Source: Paulinella micropora (Eukaryota > Cercozoa > Imbricatea > Euglyphida). From it: DNA of 64,000 bases. Location: positions 136,216 through 200,215 of the forward strand of contig BJOX01000322.1 in assembly GCA_009731375.1 (NCBI GenBank), given 5' to 3'. This document shows positions 9,966 through 21,063 of the stretch, piece after piece (within the stretch, counting starts at the first letter, position 1; each line of letters starts with the position of its first letter). Below the pieces are notes generated by a model. The model ran no database searches. It saw only the letters and a program-made list of their open reading frames with translations, and had not been told where the DNA came from. Position numbers and translations under genes: made by a program.

Positions 9966-10012
9966 GGATAATAATAATAAAAATAATAATAATAATAATA
10001 TTACTATATCTG

Positions 10013-11034
10013 AGGCGTACTGATGCAGCTAATGGCATATCCTCAACGGACATAAGCCTCCAATACCCTTGTTCGAGGTCCTCCACCCCCCCGTGTCAGT
10101 CTCTCGCCTGATGATCGGGGCCACCGATGGAGCTCCTGAGGGCAAGACTGCACTAAGCCGAGGTTATTCCGCAGTCCCAGCAACCTCTTGCAAGACGTCA
10201 CCGAATGTGCAAGTGCATACACCAAGCGCGGTTGCTAGAGCTGCCTCGAAACCCCACCCATAACAATCTGGTGTCTGCTGGGTCCTGGGCTATCAACCAG
10301 CATATGCGGAGTTTAAGATCTTTTACGCGCGCAACGACCCTCCTCCCCAGCATCTACCACCAAAGGGTTATGAGTTGGCGTCACAGTTTAACGCCTTGAG
10401 GCCATTGGGCTGGAACTCTGTTTAGCAAGTGTGACTACGTTTTTTCATCGGGATTTCCCTCAAATATGTCACAGTCAACATACCAAGGCAGATTTACTAA
10501 TAATAATAATAATGATAATAGTGCTTCTCTGTCAATGGCTGATGCAAATCTGCACATGCGCCTCCATCGTCTCACCCGTGAGGGGAGTACGAAGAATTGA
10601 CGATAGGCTCTAATGACANNNNNNNNNNAACTAAGTTTTTATCATCAGGTGTTACCCTCAAATATATCACAGTCAACACTAAGGCATATGCAGCTGAGGC
10701 TCACGCCCTTGTTCGAGGTGCTCCATCCCCACCTAGTCAGTCTCTCGACTGATTACAGGGGCCACCGATGGAGCTCCTGAGGGCAAGACTACACTAAGCC
10801 GAGGTTATTCCGCAGTCCCAGCAACCTCTTGCAAAACGTTGCCGCATGTGCAAGTGCGTACACCAAGCATGGTTGCTAGAACTACCTCAAAACCCCACCC
10901 ATAACAATTTGGTATCCGCTGGGTCCACGGGCTATCAACCGGCATAGCGGAGTTTAAGATCTTCGACAGGCGCCCAACGACCCTCCTCCCCAGCATCATC
11001 CACCAAATGGTTTTGAGTTGGCATCACAGTTTAA
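10013..11034. repeat. Head-to-tail repeat of about 450-480 bp, two copies with a SINE between them
   Basis: 10013-10495 and 10629-11034 match closely, for example CCCTTGTTCGAGGTCCTCCA, GGCCACCGATGGAGCTCCTG and GTTTAAGATCTT. The end of copy 1 resembles the start of copy 2 (CAAATATGTCACAGTCAACA). Copy 2 runs into the 735-N gap. No coding signal. Confidence 0.75.
10520..10618 (-). mobile_element. SINE, partial copy
   Basis: SINE 3' body flanked by AAT repeats and cut by a 10-N gap. It is inserted between the two copies of the 10013-11034 repeat. Confidence 0.7.
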
Positions 11035-11772
11035 NNNNNNNNNNNNNNNNNNNNNNNNNNNNNNNNNNNNNNNNNNNNNNNNNNNNNNNNNNNNNNNNNN
11101 NNNNNNNNNNNNNNNNNNNNNNNNNNNNNNNNNNNNNNNNNNNNNNNNNNNNNNNNNNNNNNNNNNNNNNNNNNNNNNNNNNNNNNNNNNNNNNNNNNNN
11201 NNNNNNNNNNNNNNNNNNNNNNNNNNNNNNNNNNNNNNNNNNNNNNNNNNNNNNNNNNNNNNNNNNNNNNNNNNNNNNNNNNNNNNNNNNNNNNNNNNNN
11301 NNNNNNNNNNNNNNNNNNNNNNNNNNNNNNNNNNNNNNNNNNNNNNNNNNNNNNNNNNNNNNNNNNNNNNNNNNNNNNNNNNNNNNNNNNNNNNNNNNNN
11401 NNNNNNNNNNNNNNNNNNNNNNNNNNNNNNNNNNNNNNNNNNNNNNNNNNNNNNNNNNNNNNNNNNNNNNNNNNNNNNNNNNNNNNNNNNNNNNNNNNNN
11501 NNNNNNNNNNNNNNNNNNNNNNNNNNNNNNNNNNNNNNNNNNNNNNNNNNNNNNNNNNNNNNNNNNNNNNNNNNNNNNNNNNNNNNNNNNNNNNNNNNNN
11601 NNNNNNNNNNNNNNNNNNNNNNNNNNNNNNNNNNNNNNNNNNNNNNNNNNNNNNNNNNNNNNNNNNNNNNNNNNNNNNNNNNNNNNNNNNNNNNNNNNNN
11701 NNNNNNNNNNNNNNNNNNNNNNNNNNNNNNNNNNNNNNNNNNNNNNNNNNNNNNNNNNNNNNNNNNNNNAAC

Positions 11773-11817
<45 letters not shown>

Positions 11818-11818
<1 letters not shown>

Positions 11819-12049
11819 GTGCTTCTCTGTCAATGGCTGATGCATTTCTGCACATGCGCCTCCATCGTCTCACCCGTGAGGGGAGTACGAAGAATTGACG
11901 ATAGGCTCTAATGACACCCCCGGACGGGCAGTTCCAACACTTCCAGACGGACCGGTATGTTCAATGAAAATACTGGTGGCACCGACGGGAATCGAACTGG
12001 CGACAGGGCCCAGATGGTAGAATTTGACCACTGGGCTATCACGGTGTCC
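11818..12049 (-). mobile_element. tRNA-derived SINE, full length
   Basis: Complete copy with tRNA-like head (A-box-like TAGCCCAGTGG, B-box-like GTTCGATTCCC) and about 160-nt body. AAT microsatellite lies on both sides; the one next to the head may reflect insertion into an older (ATT)n tail. Confidence 0.85.
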
Positions 12050-12197
12050 AAATAATAATAATAATAATAATTATAATAATAGTAATAATAGTAATAATAA
12101 CAACAACGACAACAATAATAATGATGATGATGAGGACCATGATGCCCAAGTGACACGGACCAGAATCAGCTGAGACCGCAACGCTGCACGCGATTGC

Positions 12198-12340
12198 TCA
12201 TGGTAGTTAATAAACTAAGAAGGTTGTAGTTTGGCGGCTGGTTAGGCGTACTGGTTCCTGGACATTGTTCATGGTAGTTTATTAGTAAGAGGGTTGTGAT
12301 TTGTTTGCTGGTTAGGTGTACTGGTTTCTGGACACGTCAC
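12198..12340. repeat. About 70-bp tandem duplication
   Basis: The segment CATGGTAGTT...TACTGGTTCCTGGACA occurs twice head to tail (about 12198-12266 and 12268-12337) with about 80% identity. Confidence 0.7.
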
Positions 12341-12376
12341 GGCGCGGCGCGGGGGGCTGGTCAGCCATGCCACGAC

Positions 12377-12379
<3 letters not shown>

Positions 12380-12420
<41 letters not shown>

Positions 12421-12477
12421 TTTTTTCTCCTTCACAAAGACTCTCTCTCTGTCTCTATCTATCTATCTATCTCTCTC

Positions 12478-12517
<40 letters not shown>

Positions 12518-12720
12518 GTCTATCTCTCTCTATCTCTCTATCTATCTATCTATCTCTCTATCTCACACTCACTCACTCACTCACTCGCTCGCTCACTCTC
12601 ACATACACACACACAGACTCGCCCTTGCACAAACCTAGCCCCCCCCCCCCNNNNNNNNNNCACACACACACCCACACACACACACACACACATGCACAAC
12701 ACGAGCACCGCCAGCAGTCA
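12380..12720. repeat. CT, CTAT, CTCA and CA microsatellites
   Basis: Compound low-complexity tract: (CT)n, T-run, (CTAT)n, (CTCA)n, C-run, a 10-N gap and (CA)n. ORFs here are artefacts of the repeats. Confidence 0.9.
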
Positions 12721-12852
12721 CCTGAATGATGCTTCATGTGTGTATGCATGTGCATATCTATGTATTCATGTATGTATCAACAGACAGTCCAACAAGAACA
12801 TAGCTATCTGCATGCATATCTATTAACAGACGAGTACGCTGTCTGCTTGCAG

Positions 12853-13937
12853 GTATGTTGGGCTGATCCTCCTCTTCATTTTCTGGTATCCCGCCCTGCC
12901 TGCCGTGCAAGATGCAACGAACAACGACTTCAAGCGCTTCTTTCTCACTAATTTCTGTGCCAAAAGCCTGCGCCGTGGCGAGAGCTTTCCAACGGGCGTG
13001 TGCACAAGCCATAGCAAGGCAGAAGTGGCTGAGAACGAAGGGCTGGAAGCCAACATGATTTGTTTACCTGTTGCGAAGCAGCTAGCTGGTGGCTCCCTGG
13101 TGACGCCAGCCATCTGTGTGCACGATTCCGCTTAACCTGCCTACTGCGTTCCGCATACATAATATGAGAAGTTCCTAGTTCTTGAGTACAATCAGCAGTG
13201 ACTTCAAGAAACGCTTCGTTCTAAGCCATTTCTGATTAGTGCGGCCTGTGTAGTAGCTCCTTTGAAAGCTCTTATCAAGGGCTTTCTAATGAGCCATGAC
13301 ACAGGTTGAGGACGCAAAAAATCAGCTGAAAACGAAGCGATTGAAGTAAGTGCTCATTGTACTTAAGAATCCGGAACTCCTTAAATTGTGCGTTATGTAT
13401 TGAATGATGTGGCAGGTGGATCTTCATGTCCAAGCTGCACGCCCTGCTGGTGAGGTGCCTCTGCGCCGCCAAGGCCATACAAGTACATACAGACATACGG
13501 ACGTACATACATACATACATACATACATACATACGTACATACATGCCACTTACGCGCAGGTGACACCGAGCGCCGCACTGGATGGCGGCGATGCTATCCC
13601 CGACCAGGTCGATCAGCAGGTCTGCCCCACAAGATAGATAGGGAGGTAGGCAGGTAGGCAAGCAGGTAGATAGGTAGATAGATAGGTAGCCCCTTACTCT
13701 TCTCTCCTTTTCTCTTGCGTGCTGTGCTGTTCAGGGCTCCGTTGCGGCCGAGCTGGACCAGCCTGGCCACAAGACCAATAGATTAGAGAGATTAGAGAGA
13801 TAGATTGCTTACTCTTCCCTCGTCTTCTCTGTTCTTCTCTTGCGTGCTGTGCTGTTCAGGGTTCCATCGCGGCCGAGCTGGACCAGTCTGGCCAAAACAA
13901 CGGCACACACAACATGACCAGCCTGCCGCGACCATAG
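12853..13937 (+). CDS. 3' exons of an unrecognised plus-strand gene, with two alternative terminal exons
   Basis: The exons were inferred from acceptor and donor sites and an open frame. Exon a starts at 12853 after TTGCAG and encodes a hydrophobic, probably membrane-spanning segment (YVGLILLFIFWYPALP) followed by a polar stretch; its donor is uncertain (12974 or later). Exon b is 13416-13482 (WIFMSKLHALL...). Exon c is 13560-13619 (VTPSAALDGG..., phase 0 at both ends). Two homologous last exons follow identical GTTCAG acceptors: 13735-13803 and 13860-13937. Both open with GS(V/I)AAELDQ and end in stops, but their C-termini differ. Phases agree from b to c and from c to either last exon; the a-to-b join is not resolved (phase 2 is needed), so an exon may be missing. 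Upstream exons probably lie in or before the microsatellite and gap region. I do not recognise the family. Confidence 0.45.
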
Positions 13938-13989
13938 GGCCCGACTCACACAAGACGGCCAGCCTACCCCCTCCGACTCGCCCGCCACT

Positions 13990-14017
13990 TAACCCTAACC
14001 CTGACCCTAACCCTAAC
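13990..14017. repeat. Short interstitial telomere-like array (CCCTAA)n
   Basis: Four to five CCCTAA units, one with a CCCTGA variant. It is too short to be a telomere and probably marks a repair event or chance. Confidence 0.6.
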
Positions 14018-14073
14018 TTCAATTCAGGCCTGTTGTAGTACCAGCTAAAGCAGCCTCCACAACAGAGACAAAT

Positions 14074-14277
14074 ATTCTTCTTCTTCTTCTTCTTCTTCTT
14101 CTTCTTCTTTTTCTTCTTTTCTTCTTCTTCTCCTCCTCCTTTTCTTCTTCTTCTTCTTCTTCATCTTCTTCATCTTCATCTTCTTCTTCTTCTTCTACTT
14201 CTTCTTCTTCTCCTCCTCCTCCTCCTTCTCCTCCTCCTCCTTCTCCTCCTCCTCCTCCTCCTCCTCTTCCTCCTCAG
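14074..14277. repeat. CTT/CCT pyrimidine microsatellite
   Basis: Pure pyrimidine tract shifting from CTT to CCT repeats. Tracts of this kind can form triplex DNA. Confidence 0.9.
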
Positions 14278-14329
14278 TTTGTACATATATTATTATTACT
14301 GTCGAGATTCAAGTGATGTCACTTTTACT

Positions 14330-14760
14330 AGATCAACCGGAAAAAAAGTTCAACCGGACAAAAAAGTTCGACCGGAAAAAAAAGTTCGATCGGAAAAATC
14401 AAGTTCAGCCGCTGAACTTTTTCTTACAGTTAGAACTTTTTTTTTGTTGCGTCGAACCGTAGGTTTTTAATACAGGTGGAACTTTTTTTATACGTTTTTT
14501 TTTCAAGTTTTTTTTTTCAAATTTTTTTATGTATTGTACAATATTGTATTGTACAACTTGATATTATACAATAGACGAACTGTTTTATTGTATGTACAAT
14601 AATTGTTTGAATTTCATCATTCATTATATATACTATATATGTATATATATATTCATCTATATACATATATATATATATCTATATTGCCCCTGTATATATA
14701 TATATATATGATATATATATATATATATGATATATATATATATACGAGTAATGATATACA
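14330..14760. repeat. 17-bp minisatellite, then AT-rich DNA with TA repeats
   Basis: Four tandem units of about 17 bp built on GTTCGACCGGAAAAA (14345-14405) end in a GTTCAGCCGCTGAAC stem. AT-rich sequence with several TATATA arrays follows (14635-14750). No gene seen up to 14951. Confidence 0.65.
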
Positions 14761-14951
14761 AATTGAAAAGTAATAAAACAACTTTAATAAATATTTATTT
14801 TTAATATTCCTCAGGCTAAAACCTTGGCGATTGGGTGCTAGTGATTATCATGGGTCACGTTGACGTGCATTTATAATTATTGCTTGCGGGTCAGTTGAAA
14901 GTGCCACTGTTTATGATGATTAATACCGCGTGACTCCCGATTATTATTATT

Positions 14952-15058
14952 TGTAATGCCCCCAACGATAGCTCGTAAAAAGTCGGTAATACAACCAAAC
15001 ACAGTCCTCAAAAGATGAGAATGATGTCTCGTTATATTAGCTCAGTGAAGCCAAAAAG
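14952..15058 (-). repeat. 3' LTR remnant of copy 1 (107 bp)
   Basis: Reads base for base the same as 26122-26228, the inner part of the 5' LTR, and ends CATTACA on the minus strand. Beyond 15058 the match stops, and the other LTR end (TGTAGGCATC) is not found before the pol stop. The rest may be deleted or hidden in the gaps at 15563-15765 and 16219-16334. Confidence 0.75.
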
Positions 15059-15375
15059 CTCCCGATTTTATGACGGAAATAGCATTTTCATCATACACCT
15101 TTTGATTTCTTTCTGTAAATAGTATGCGCTATGGAGTCATGCCACACAGCGCATCGACCCACGGATAGACGCTAAAAGACGATAAATATATCCTCATACG
15201 GCACGTCAAAGCGGATTCTCCAGCCATTCTTGTAGACTTTTGAACTCCTTCCCCTCAATCTCTTTTTTTTTTTTTTTTCTCTGCAGTATGTCAAGAACAA
15301 ACGTACTATTAATAAAAAAATACAAGCAACGTGGTGATGTAGTACGATTCCCCATTTGATCTCCTTCTTTTTCTT
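15059..15375. other. No gene seen
   Basis: Mostly unique AT-rich sequence with a T-run at 15262-15281 that reads as a purine-rich stretch on the minus strand and could be a polypurine tract of LTR copy 1. No ORF with family likeness. Confidence 0.35.
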
Positions 15376-15376
15376 A

Positions 15377-15432
<56 letters not shown>

Positions 15433-15433
15433 T

Positions 15434-15562
15434 GGACACCGTGATAGCCCAGTGGTCAAGTTCTACCATCTGGGCCCTGTCGCCAGTTATTCCCGTCGGT
15501 GCCACCAGTATTTTCATTGAACATACCGATCCGTCTGGACCAGTATTTTCATTGAACATACC
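15434..15562 (+). mobile_element. tRNA-derived SINE, head and start of body
   Basis: Plus-strand copy beginning GGACACCGTGATAGCCCAG. A short deletion in the B box has removed TCG. The motif CCAGTATTTTCATTGAACAT occurs twice in tandem before the gap. Confidence 0.8.
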
Positions 15563-15768
15563 NNNNNNNNNNNNNNNNNNNNNNNNNNNNNNNNNNNNNN
15601 NNNNNNNNNNNNNNNNNNNNNNNNNNNNNNNNNNNNNNNNNNNNNNNNNNNNNNNNNNNNNNNNNNNNNNNNNNNNNNNNNNNNNNNNNNNNNNNNNNNN
15701 NNNNNNNNNNNNNNNNNNNNNNNNNNNNNNNNNNNNNNNNNNNNNNNNNNNNNNNNNNNNNNNNNTGG

Positions 15769-16035
15769 GGACACGTGATACCCAGTGGTCAAGTTCTACC
15801 ATCTGGGTCCTGTCGCCAGTTCGATTCCCGTCGGTGCCACCAGTATTTTCATTGAACATACCGGTCTATTTCTGGACCAGTATTTTCATTGAACATACCG
15901 GCCCGTCTGGAAGTGTTGGAACTGCCCTTGCGGGGGTGTCATTAGAGCTTATCGTCAATTCTTCGTACTCCCCTCACGGGTGAGACGATGGAGGCGCATG
16001 TGCAGAAATGCATCAGCCATTGACAGAGAAGCACT
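15769..16035 (+). mobile_element. tRNA-derived SINE, full length with internal duplication
   Basis: Complete plus-strand copy with intact B-box-like GTTCGATTCCC. The body starts with a tandem duplication of the CCAGTATTTTCATTGAACAT segment and ends in (ATT)n at 16036. Confidence 0.85.
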
Positions 16036-16055
16036 ATTATTATTANNNNNNNNNN

Positions 16056-16086
<31 letters not shown>

Positions 16087-16218
16087 GTAATGATACCCAG
16101 TGGTCAAGTTCTACCATCTGGGTCCTGTCGCCAGTTCGATTCCAGTCGGTGCCACCAGTATTTTCATTGAACATACCGGTCCGTCTGGAAGTGTTGGAAC
16201 TGCCCTTGCGGGGGTGTC
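16087..16218 (+). mobile_element. SINE, 5' half
   Basis: Third plus-strand copy in succession, placed directly after the (ATT)n tail of the previous one and cut by a gap at 16219. The tandem order suggests insertion into existing tails. Confidence 0.75.
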
Positions 16219-16334
16219 NNNNNNNNNNNNNNNNNNNNNNNNNNNNNNNNNNNNNNNNNNNNNNNNNNNNNNNNNNNNNNNNNNNNNNNNNNNNNNNNNN
16301 NNNNNNNNNNNNNNNNNNNNNNNNNNNNNNNNNN

Positions 16335-16847
16335 ATTATATTATTATTATTATTATTCCACAGGGAGATCGTAAGTACATTGTCTTTTTAATGACATAAC
16401 CTTGTATAAGGCGGATATCCTATGATATAGTATTAGGGGGCCAGTCCTAATAGCTATATCCGAAGTCGAGGTGTATGTACCCGACCCTGCGATATACCGA
16501 CACAAGTAGAGATTGACCGTGCTCAGGTACGACAGTATATAATCTATCGTAAAAAATAATTTAATGAAAGTTTCAGAGAACATTTCATTTTCGAGAACAT
16601 CATCCCAGGACTTGGAAAGGGTCATACCCGGGAACACCATCGCTCAATACACTAGCGATCCCCGTATACGGTGTAGTATCATCGTCGATCGACCTTTCGC
16701 ACTCGTATGTTGCGATCGAATGCCAAGTTATATCACTGAGTCTTTTTAATATTCATATTGATAACTGATGATGCATGATCAAATCATGATACGCCGTGGG
16801 CAATCAATCAGTTTATTTGAGACGCATAAAGAAAAATAGTTTCTTTG
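16335..16847. other. 3' untranslated part of LTR copy 1, no gene
   Basis: Sequence between the pol stop and the SINE cluster, with no ORF of note. It is expected to hold the 3' non-coding region of the retrotransposon. Confidence 0.45.
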
Positions 16848-19800
16848 TCACTGCCTTCGTCGTCTGGCGCGGATTTCTTTGCCTGGTGGAGGACCACCAA
16901 CAAAAGTCAGATCGAACTTTGACTGTTCGAGAATGTCCCAGATCTTATTAGGGATTCCGCCCAACGATAATTCAAAAGGGACATCAAGCACTCCTCTTGG
17001 CAGTGTCTGAATGGTCCACGCAGTGTAATCCTTGTCTCTGGGAGTAATTGTATCATCCCATGTCTCGAGACTTTTTGCGTCTTTATATACTGGCAGATAA
17101 TGTCTTGCCTTTGGATCCTCAACCGGGTCCATACTTCTCCAGAACTGGAGTATCGGTTGTACTATCTTTGCGGCTGATGATATTTTGAGTGTCCGTGTGA
17201 CACGCATCTGTCGTGGGACCGCCACGACCCGCATCAAGTATAAGTCTGAGAGAGTGTCATCAGCGACATGTTGTTCCGCTGGTCTCATCAGATAGAAAAC
17301 ATTTTTCACCCATGCGATGGTTGCTATCGCATCGCCTTCCTTCCATCGCTCATGGACAATCTCAACGTTGCCCGCGTTTGGGTCAGTGTCCGTCCCCTCC
17401 TCCTCCTGGTGGACGTCCTTTGATCTCATCGACCTCATCGCCTTCCTCGGTTGGTCGTTGATAAGATCATTCCGCGCTCTCCTTAGCTGCGCCTCTGTGA
17501 TCTTCTCCTTCTTTCCGCTATGCTCTCGCGGAGACTTGGACTGAGTCCCCACCGCGCTTATGCGGTCAGTCTTCTCCTTGCTGTCCACCTCACTCTCCTC
17601 CTTCTCAGCTATCGGTGCCCGATAAGCATCGTCTTGGTCTATGCCAGCCTCCTTGTGGATGGGCGGCACCTCTTTGAAATCATCCTTCATCCGTTTTAAC
17701 GCCTCCTCAACGGATTCATCTTCCAGTAAGAAGGGATCATACTTAATCAGCCTTCTTACATTCACAATTTGCACCTTCCCTCTACCCCTGATCTTGTAAT
17801 TCAGAGGTCCCGTCTGTTCCATAATCTGATAAGGTCCTTTCCAGTGAGTGAACAGCTTAGAGCTGACTCCCTTCGGGACTTGAGGATGGTACAATAGTAC
17901 AATATCCCCGACCTGGAACTTGATCTGATCCAAGTGCGCTTGTCGCACCCCTTCAGCATCAGTCTTTCGGCGCTCCGCCTCTCTATGCGCCCTGACTATT
18001 TGTTCCGCCTCCATCTTCACTCTAAGTCTCATCCCAAACAACTCATCCGCATCCGCCCAAGTGTCTTTTGGGTGAAGGAGCGAAGTCGGGATATCAGGCT
18101 CACGCCCATATACTAACTGATATGGCGAGATTGAGCTCTTCGAGCCTCCTAACGCCGTAGAGGGTAGACAGTTCATTGCAAACGCAAATGATGGTGCTGC
18201 CTCGACCCATGCTCTTTGATTCTCCTTCTTCGTGCAATACATCTTTAGCGAGGCTTTGAGGGGTCTGTGTACCCGCTCGATTTTCCCATTTGCTCGCGGG
18301 TTATAGGCAGTAACATATTGCCATTTCATCCCGTAATACTTAGATAGTTTGTCGATGACCTCGTTATTAAAGTCCGAGCCTCGATCAGAACATATCTTTC
18401 TTGGTACTCCGATCTGTGAGATGATCCTATCGATCAGCGCCTCGGCCGTCGTCTTGCCGGTAACGTCTTTGACAGGGATGATCCACACATAGTTGGTGGC
18501 TCTGTCAATAGCCGTAAGGAGGTATTTGTAACCATCCTTCGATTCTGGGAAAGGTCCCACATGATCAATGTGTATAAACTCAAACATCCCCGCATGAAGA
18601 GGAAATTCGCCAATCAGGCCGAAATTTGCCTTCAGTGGTGTTTTGTTTATCTTGCACGGGATGCATGCATCCACCGCCTGATCTATCTCCTCCTTCATCT
18701 TCTTCCACCAGAATCGCCTCGCTACGAACATATGAGTTCGTTGTCGACCCGGATGCGCCAAAAGTGGGCAATTGTGGGCTGCGACAAATATAAATCGTCT
18801 CAGACTCTCCGGTACCCAAAGGGTCCATTTGTCCGGCTGTGACGCATAGCGACCGTGAAGGCCCTTGTACCACAGTAGACCATCTCTCCATCCCATCTCC
18901 TTCATCTGATCTTTGATCGCTTTCGTCATCCGTAGCTCATCCGGGTTCTGATATAACTGTATCAGTTCTTTAAACTCCGGATCTTGAGCCTGTTGTTGCC
19001 TCCATGCGGTAGGCGAGGCTATATGGATAGTACCATCTTCTAGCCGTACCCCGATTCTTTCCGGGTCATCGTCTAGGTCACTTCTCCGCTCTTGAGGAGG
19101 CTCCGCATAAACTTCCTGCGTCTCCTCTTCCTCTCTTATGTTCGCCTTCGCATTCTCATATACCTCATAGGACCACTCAGCGTCCTCCTGGGTATGTAGC
19201 TCACAACATATCCCGTGATCCGGGCCTTGTGGACTGTACCGTAGACCTGTGCGGTCATATCGGACTCCACTCGCCATCTCCATCGCCTCAATGTGGCTGA
19301 CCTCATACACCTTGTCAGTGGACAAGTCTTCCATCTCCACCGTGGACACCAACGCCGATACTTCTGAGTTAAACTCTAGCCTAGAGAGGCTATCAGCGAC
19401 CACATTTCGCTTTCCCGGTAGATGGACCATTGTAAAATCGAAACAAGACAAGAACGCTTGCCACCGCGCCAGCCGTCCCGTCTGTTCATGATTCATCAAC
19501 CATAACAGGTTATGATGATCAGTTCTGACAGTAAATTGAGGTCCTCCCCACAAATACTCTCTGAGCCTCTTGAGGGCCCATACTACCGCCAACGCCTCTC
19601 TTTGCCTTGTGCAATAGTTTCTCTCCGCCGCACACAACTTCCTACTAATAAACATGATTGGGCGTAATTTCTTCTCCTCATCCTCTTGTTGTAATACAGC
19701 CCCAATCGCAAACTTAGATGCGTCTGTATCGACTACGAATTGTTTCGTAAAGTCGGGCATCGTTAACACCAGTCCTCCGTCTTTCGGGTCTTTGTAAATG

Positions 19801-21063
19801 AGATCTTTGAGCGCATGAAACGCTTGCAAAGCCTCTTCGTCCCACTTCTCAAAGTCTCCAAAATCTATCATTTTCTCCACTTTAGCCCGTGTTGCACCCC
19901 AATCGGGTATAAACTGGCTATAGTATTGCGCCATCGCAAGGAATGAGTGCAATTCAGTGCGGTTCTTCGGTATCGGTCGATTCATAATCTCCTCCCTCTT
20001 CTCTTTGGATATCGAGACTCGATTATGGGAGATCTCGTACCCTAAGTATGTCACACTCGTCTTGGCAAGTTGACACTTCTTTAGATTGCACTTCAGGCCA
20101 AAAGCTCCGATGCGCCTGAATATATCGGACAAATGATCGATATGCTCCTCCATTGTGTTAGAGTATACGATAATGTCATCGATATAGCAAAATGCATATT
20201 CTCCCGCCTTCTGTCCCCGCCTTCTCATAAAGCCACCGTCAGACAAATCATCGTACTGACTGCTCAACATCTTCTGCATCGCCTTCTGGAAAAGTCCTGG
20301 GGCTTGCTTGAGGCCCATCGGAAGCACTTTCCATTGGTATATTTCCATACCCACCACAAACGCCGTCAGCCATCTGGACTTTTCCTCCAGTGGTATCTGC
20401 CAGAAGCCATTCTTAAGGTCAATGACCGAATAGAATTTTGCATTCCGCAGTACTCTCCTTCCTTCTTCTAATGTCGGGAGAGGATTTCTCTCTTCCTCCA
20501 GCACCTTGTTAACACGAGCATAGTTAACTGTCAGGCGCCATTCTCCTCCTGGCTTCGGCACTATTCTCGGTTGTGAGACTATTGGAGATGTTGATCTCTC
20601 AATAAAGTCCTCATTGAGCAGCTGTCTTGCTAGCTCCTCCGCTATCTTCGCCTCATGTATACTCAAATTCGCCCTTCGTGGTGCCGGTGACGGCTCCGCA
20701 CCCGGTATTTTGTAAATAACCGCAGTGAAATCTTCAGGCTTGACACCACCTGCATGTGGAGGGTCAAAAATTTCCTTGTTCGCCTCTAATTTGGCTTTTA
20801 AAAGCTCCTTCTCCTTCTCCGTGCCTACTCCTTCTTCCAATATTTTCCGCGCCGCCTCTTGAAAATCTTCATCAGACATCTGCTTATGCTGCTTGAGGGG
20901 TTCTCTGTCCTCCTCCAAGCCTAAGTCCTCTTCCGAGACATCATCTAGGCCCGTCTTTTCATACGTGACCGTGTCCGGCTCATCATCTTTACCGAGCTCC
21001 ACCAGCATGTCAATGAGTCTCGCGTATTGCAAAGGAGCTTTACGGGTGTAAAAACCATCAAAG
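16848..21063 (-). CDS. Pol part 2: reverse transcriptase, RNase H, integrase
   Basis: The open frame runs from inside the protease ORF (stop-free from about 21135) to the stop at 16848, about 1,394 residues from the first usable initiator (TTG at 21032). Probable entry is by +1 shift at 21058-21063. RT covers about residues 125-350 (YSVIDLKNGFWQIPL, LPMGLKQAPGLFQ, catalytic FCYIDDIIVYS) with an insert of about 20 residues before YIDD. RNase H is at about 430-560 (VVDTDASKFAIGAV, REALAVVWAL, RTDHHNLLWL). Integrase has an HHCC zinc finger (HNCPLLAHPGRQ...CIPC) and a D-D-E core (HIDHVGPFP, CSDRGSDF, NGKIERVH), then a GPY/F module (WKGPYQIMEQTGPLNYKI). A C-terminal tail of about 270 residues is not recognised; I see no chromodomain. 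All catalytic residues are present. Confidence 0.93.

Noticed and set aside
11007-11911. ORFs of 250-300 codons across the large gap
   Set aside because: They consist of N and AAT repeats.
13990-14017. Chromosome end
   Set aside because: Only four to five telomere-like units, with genes and transposons on both sides.
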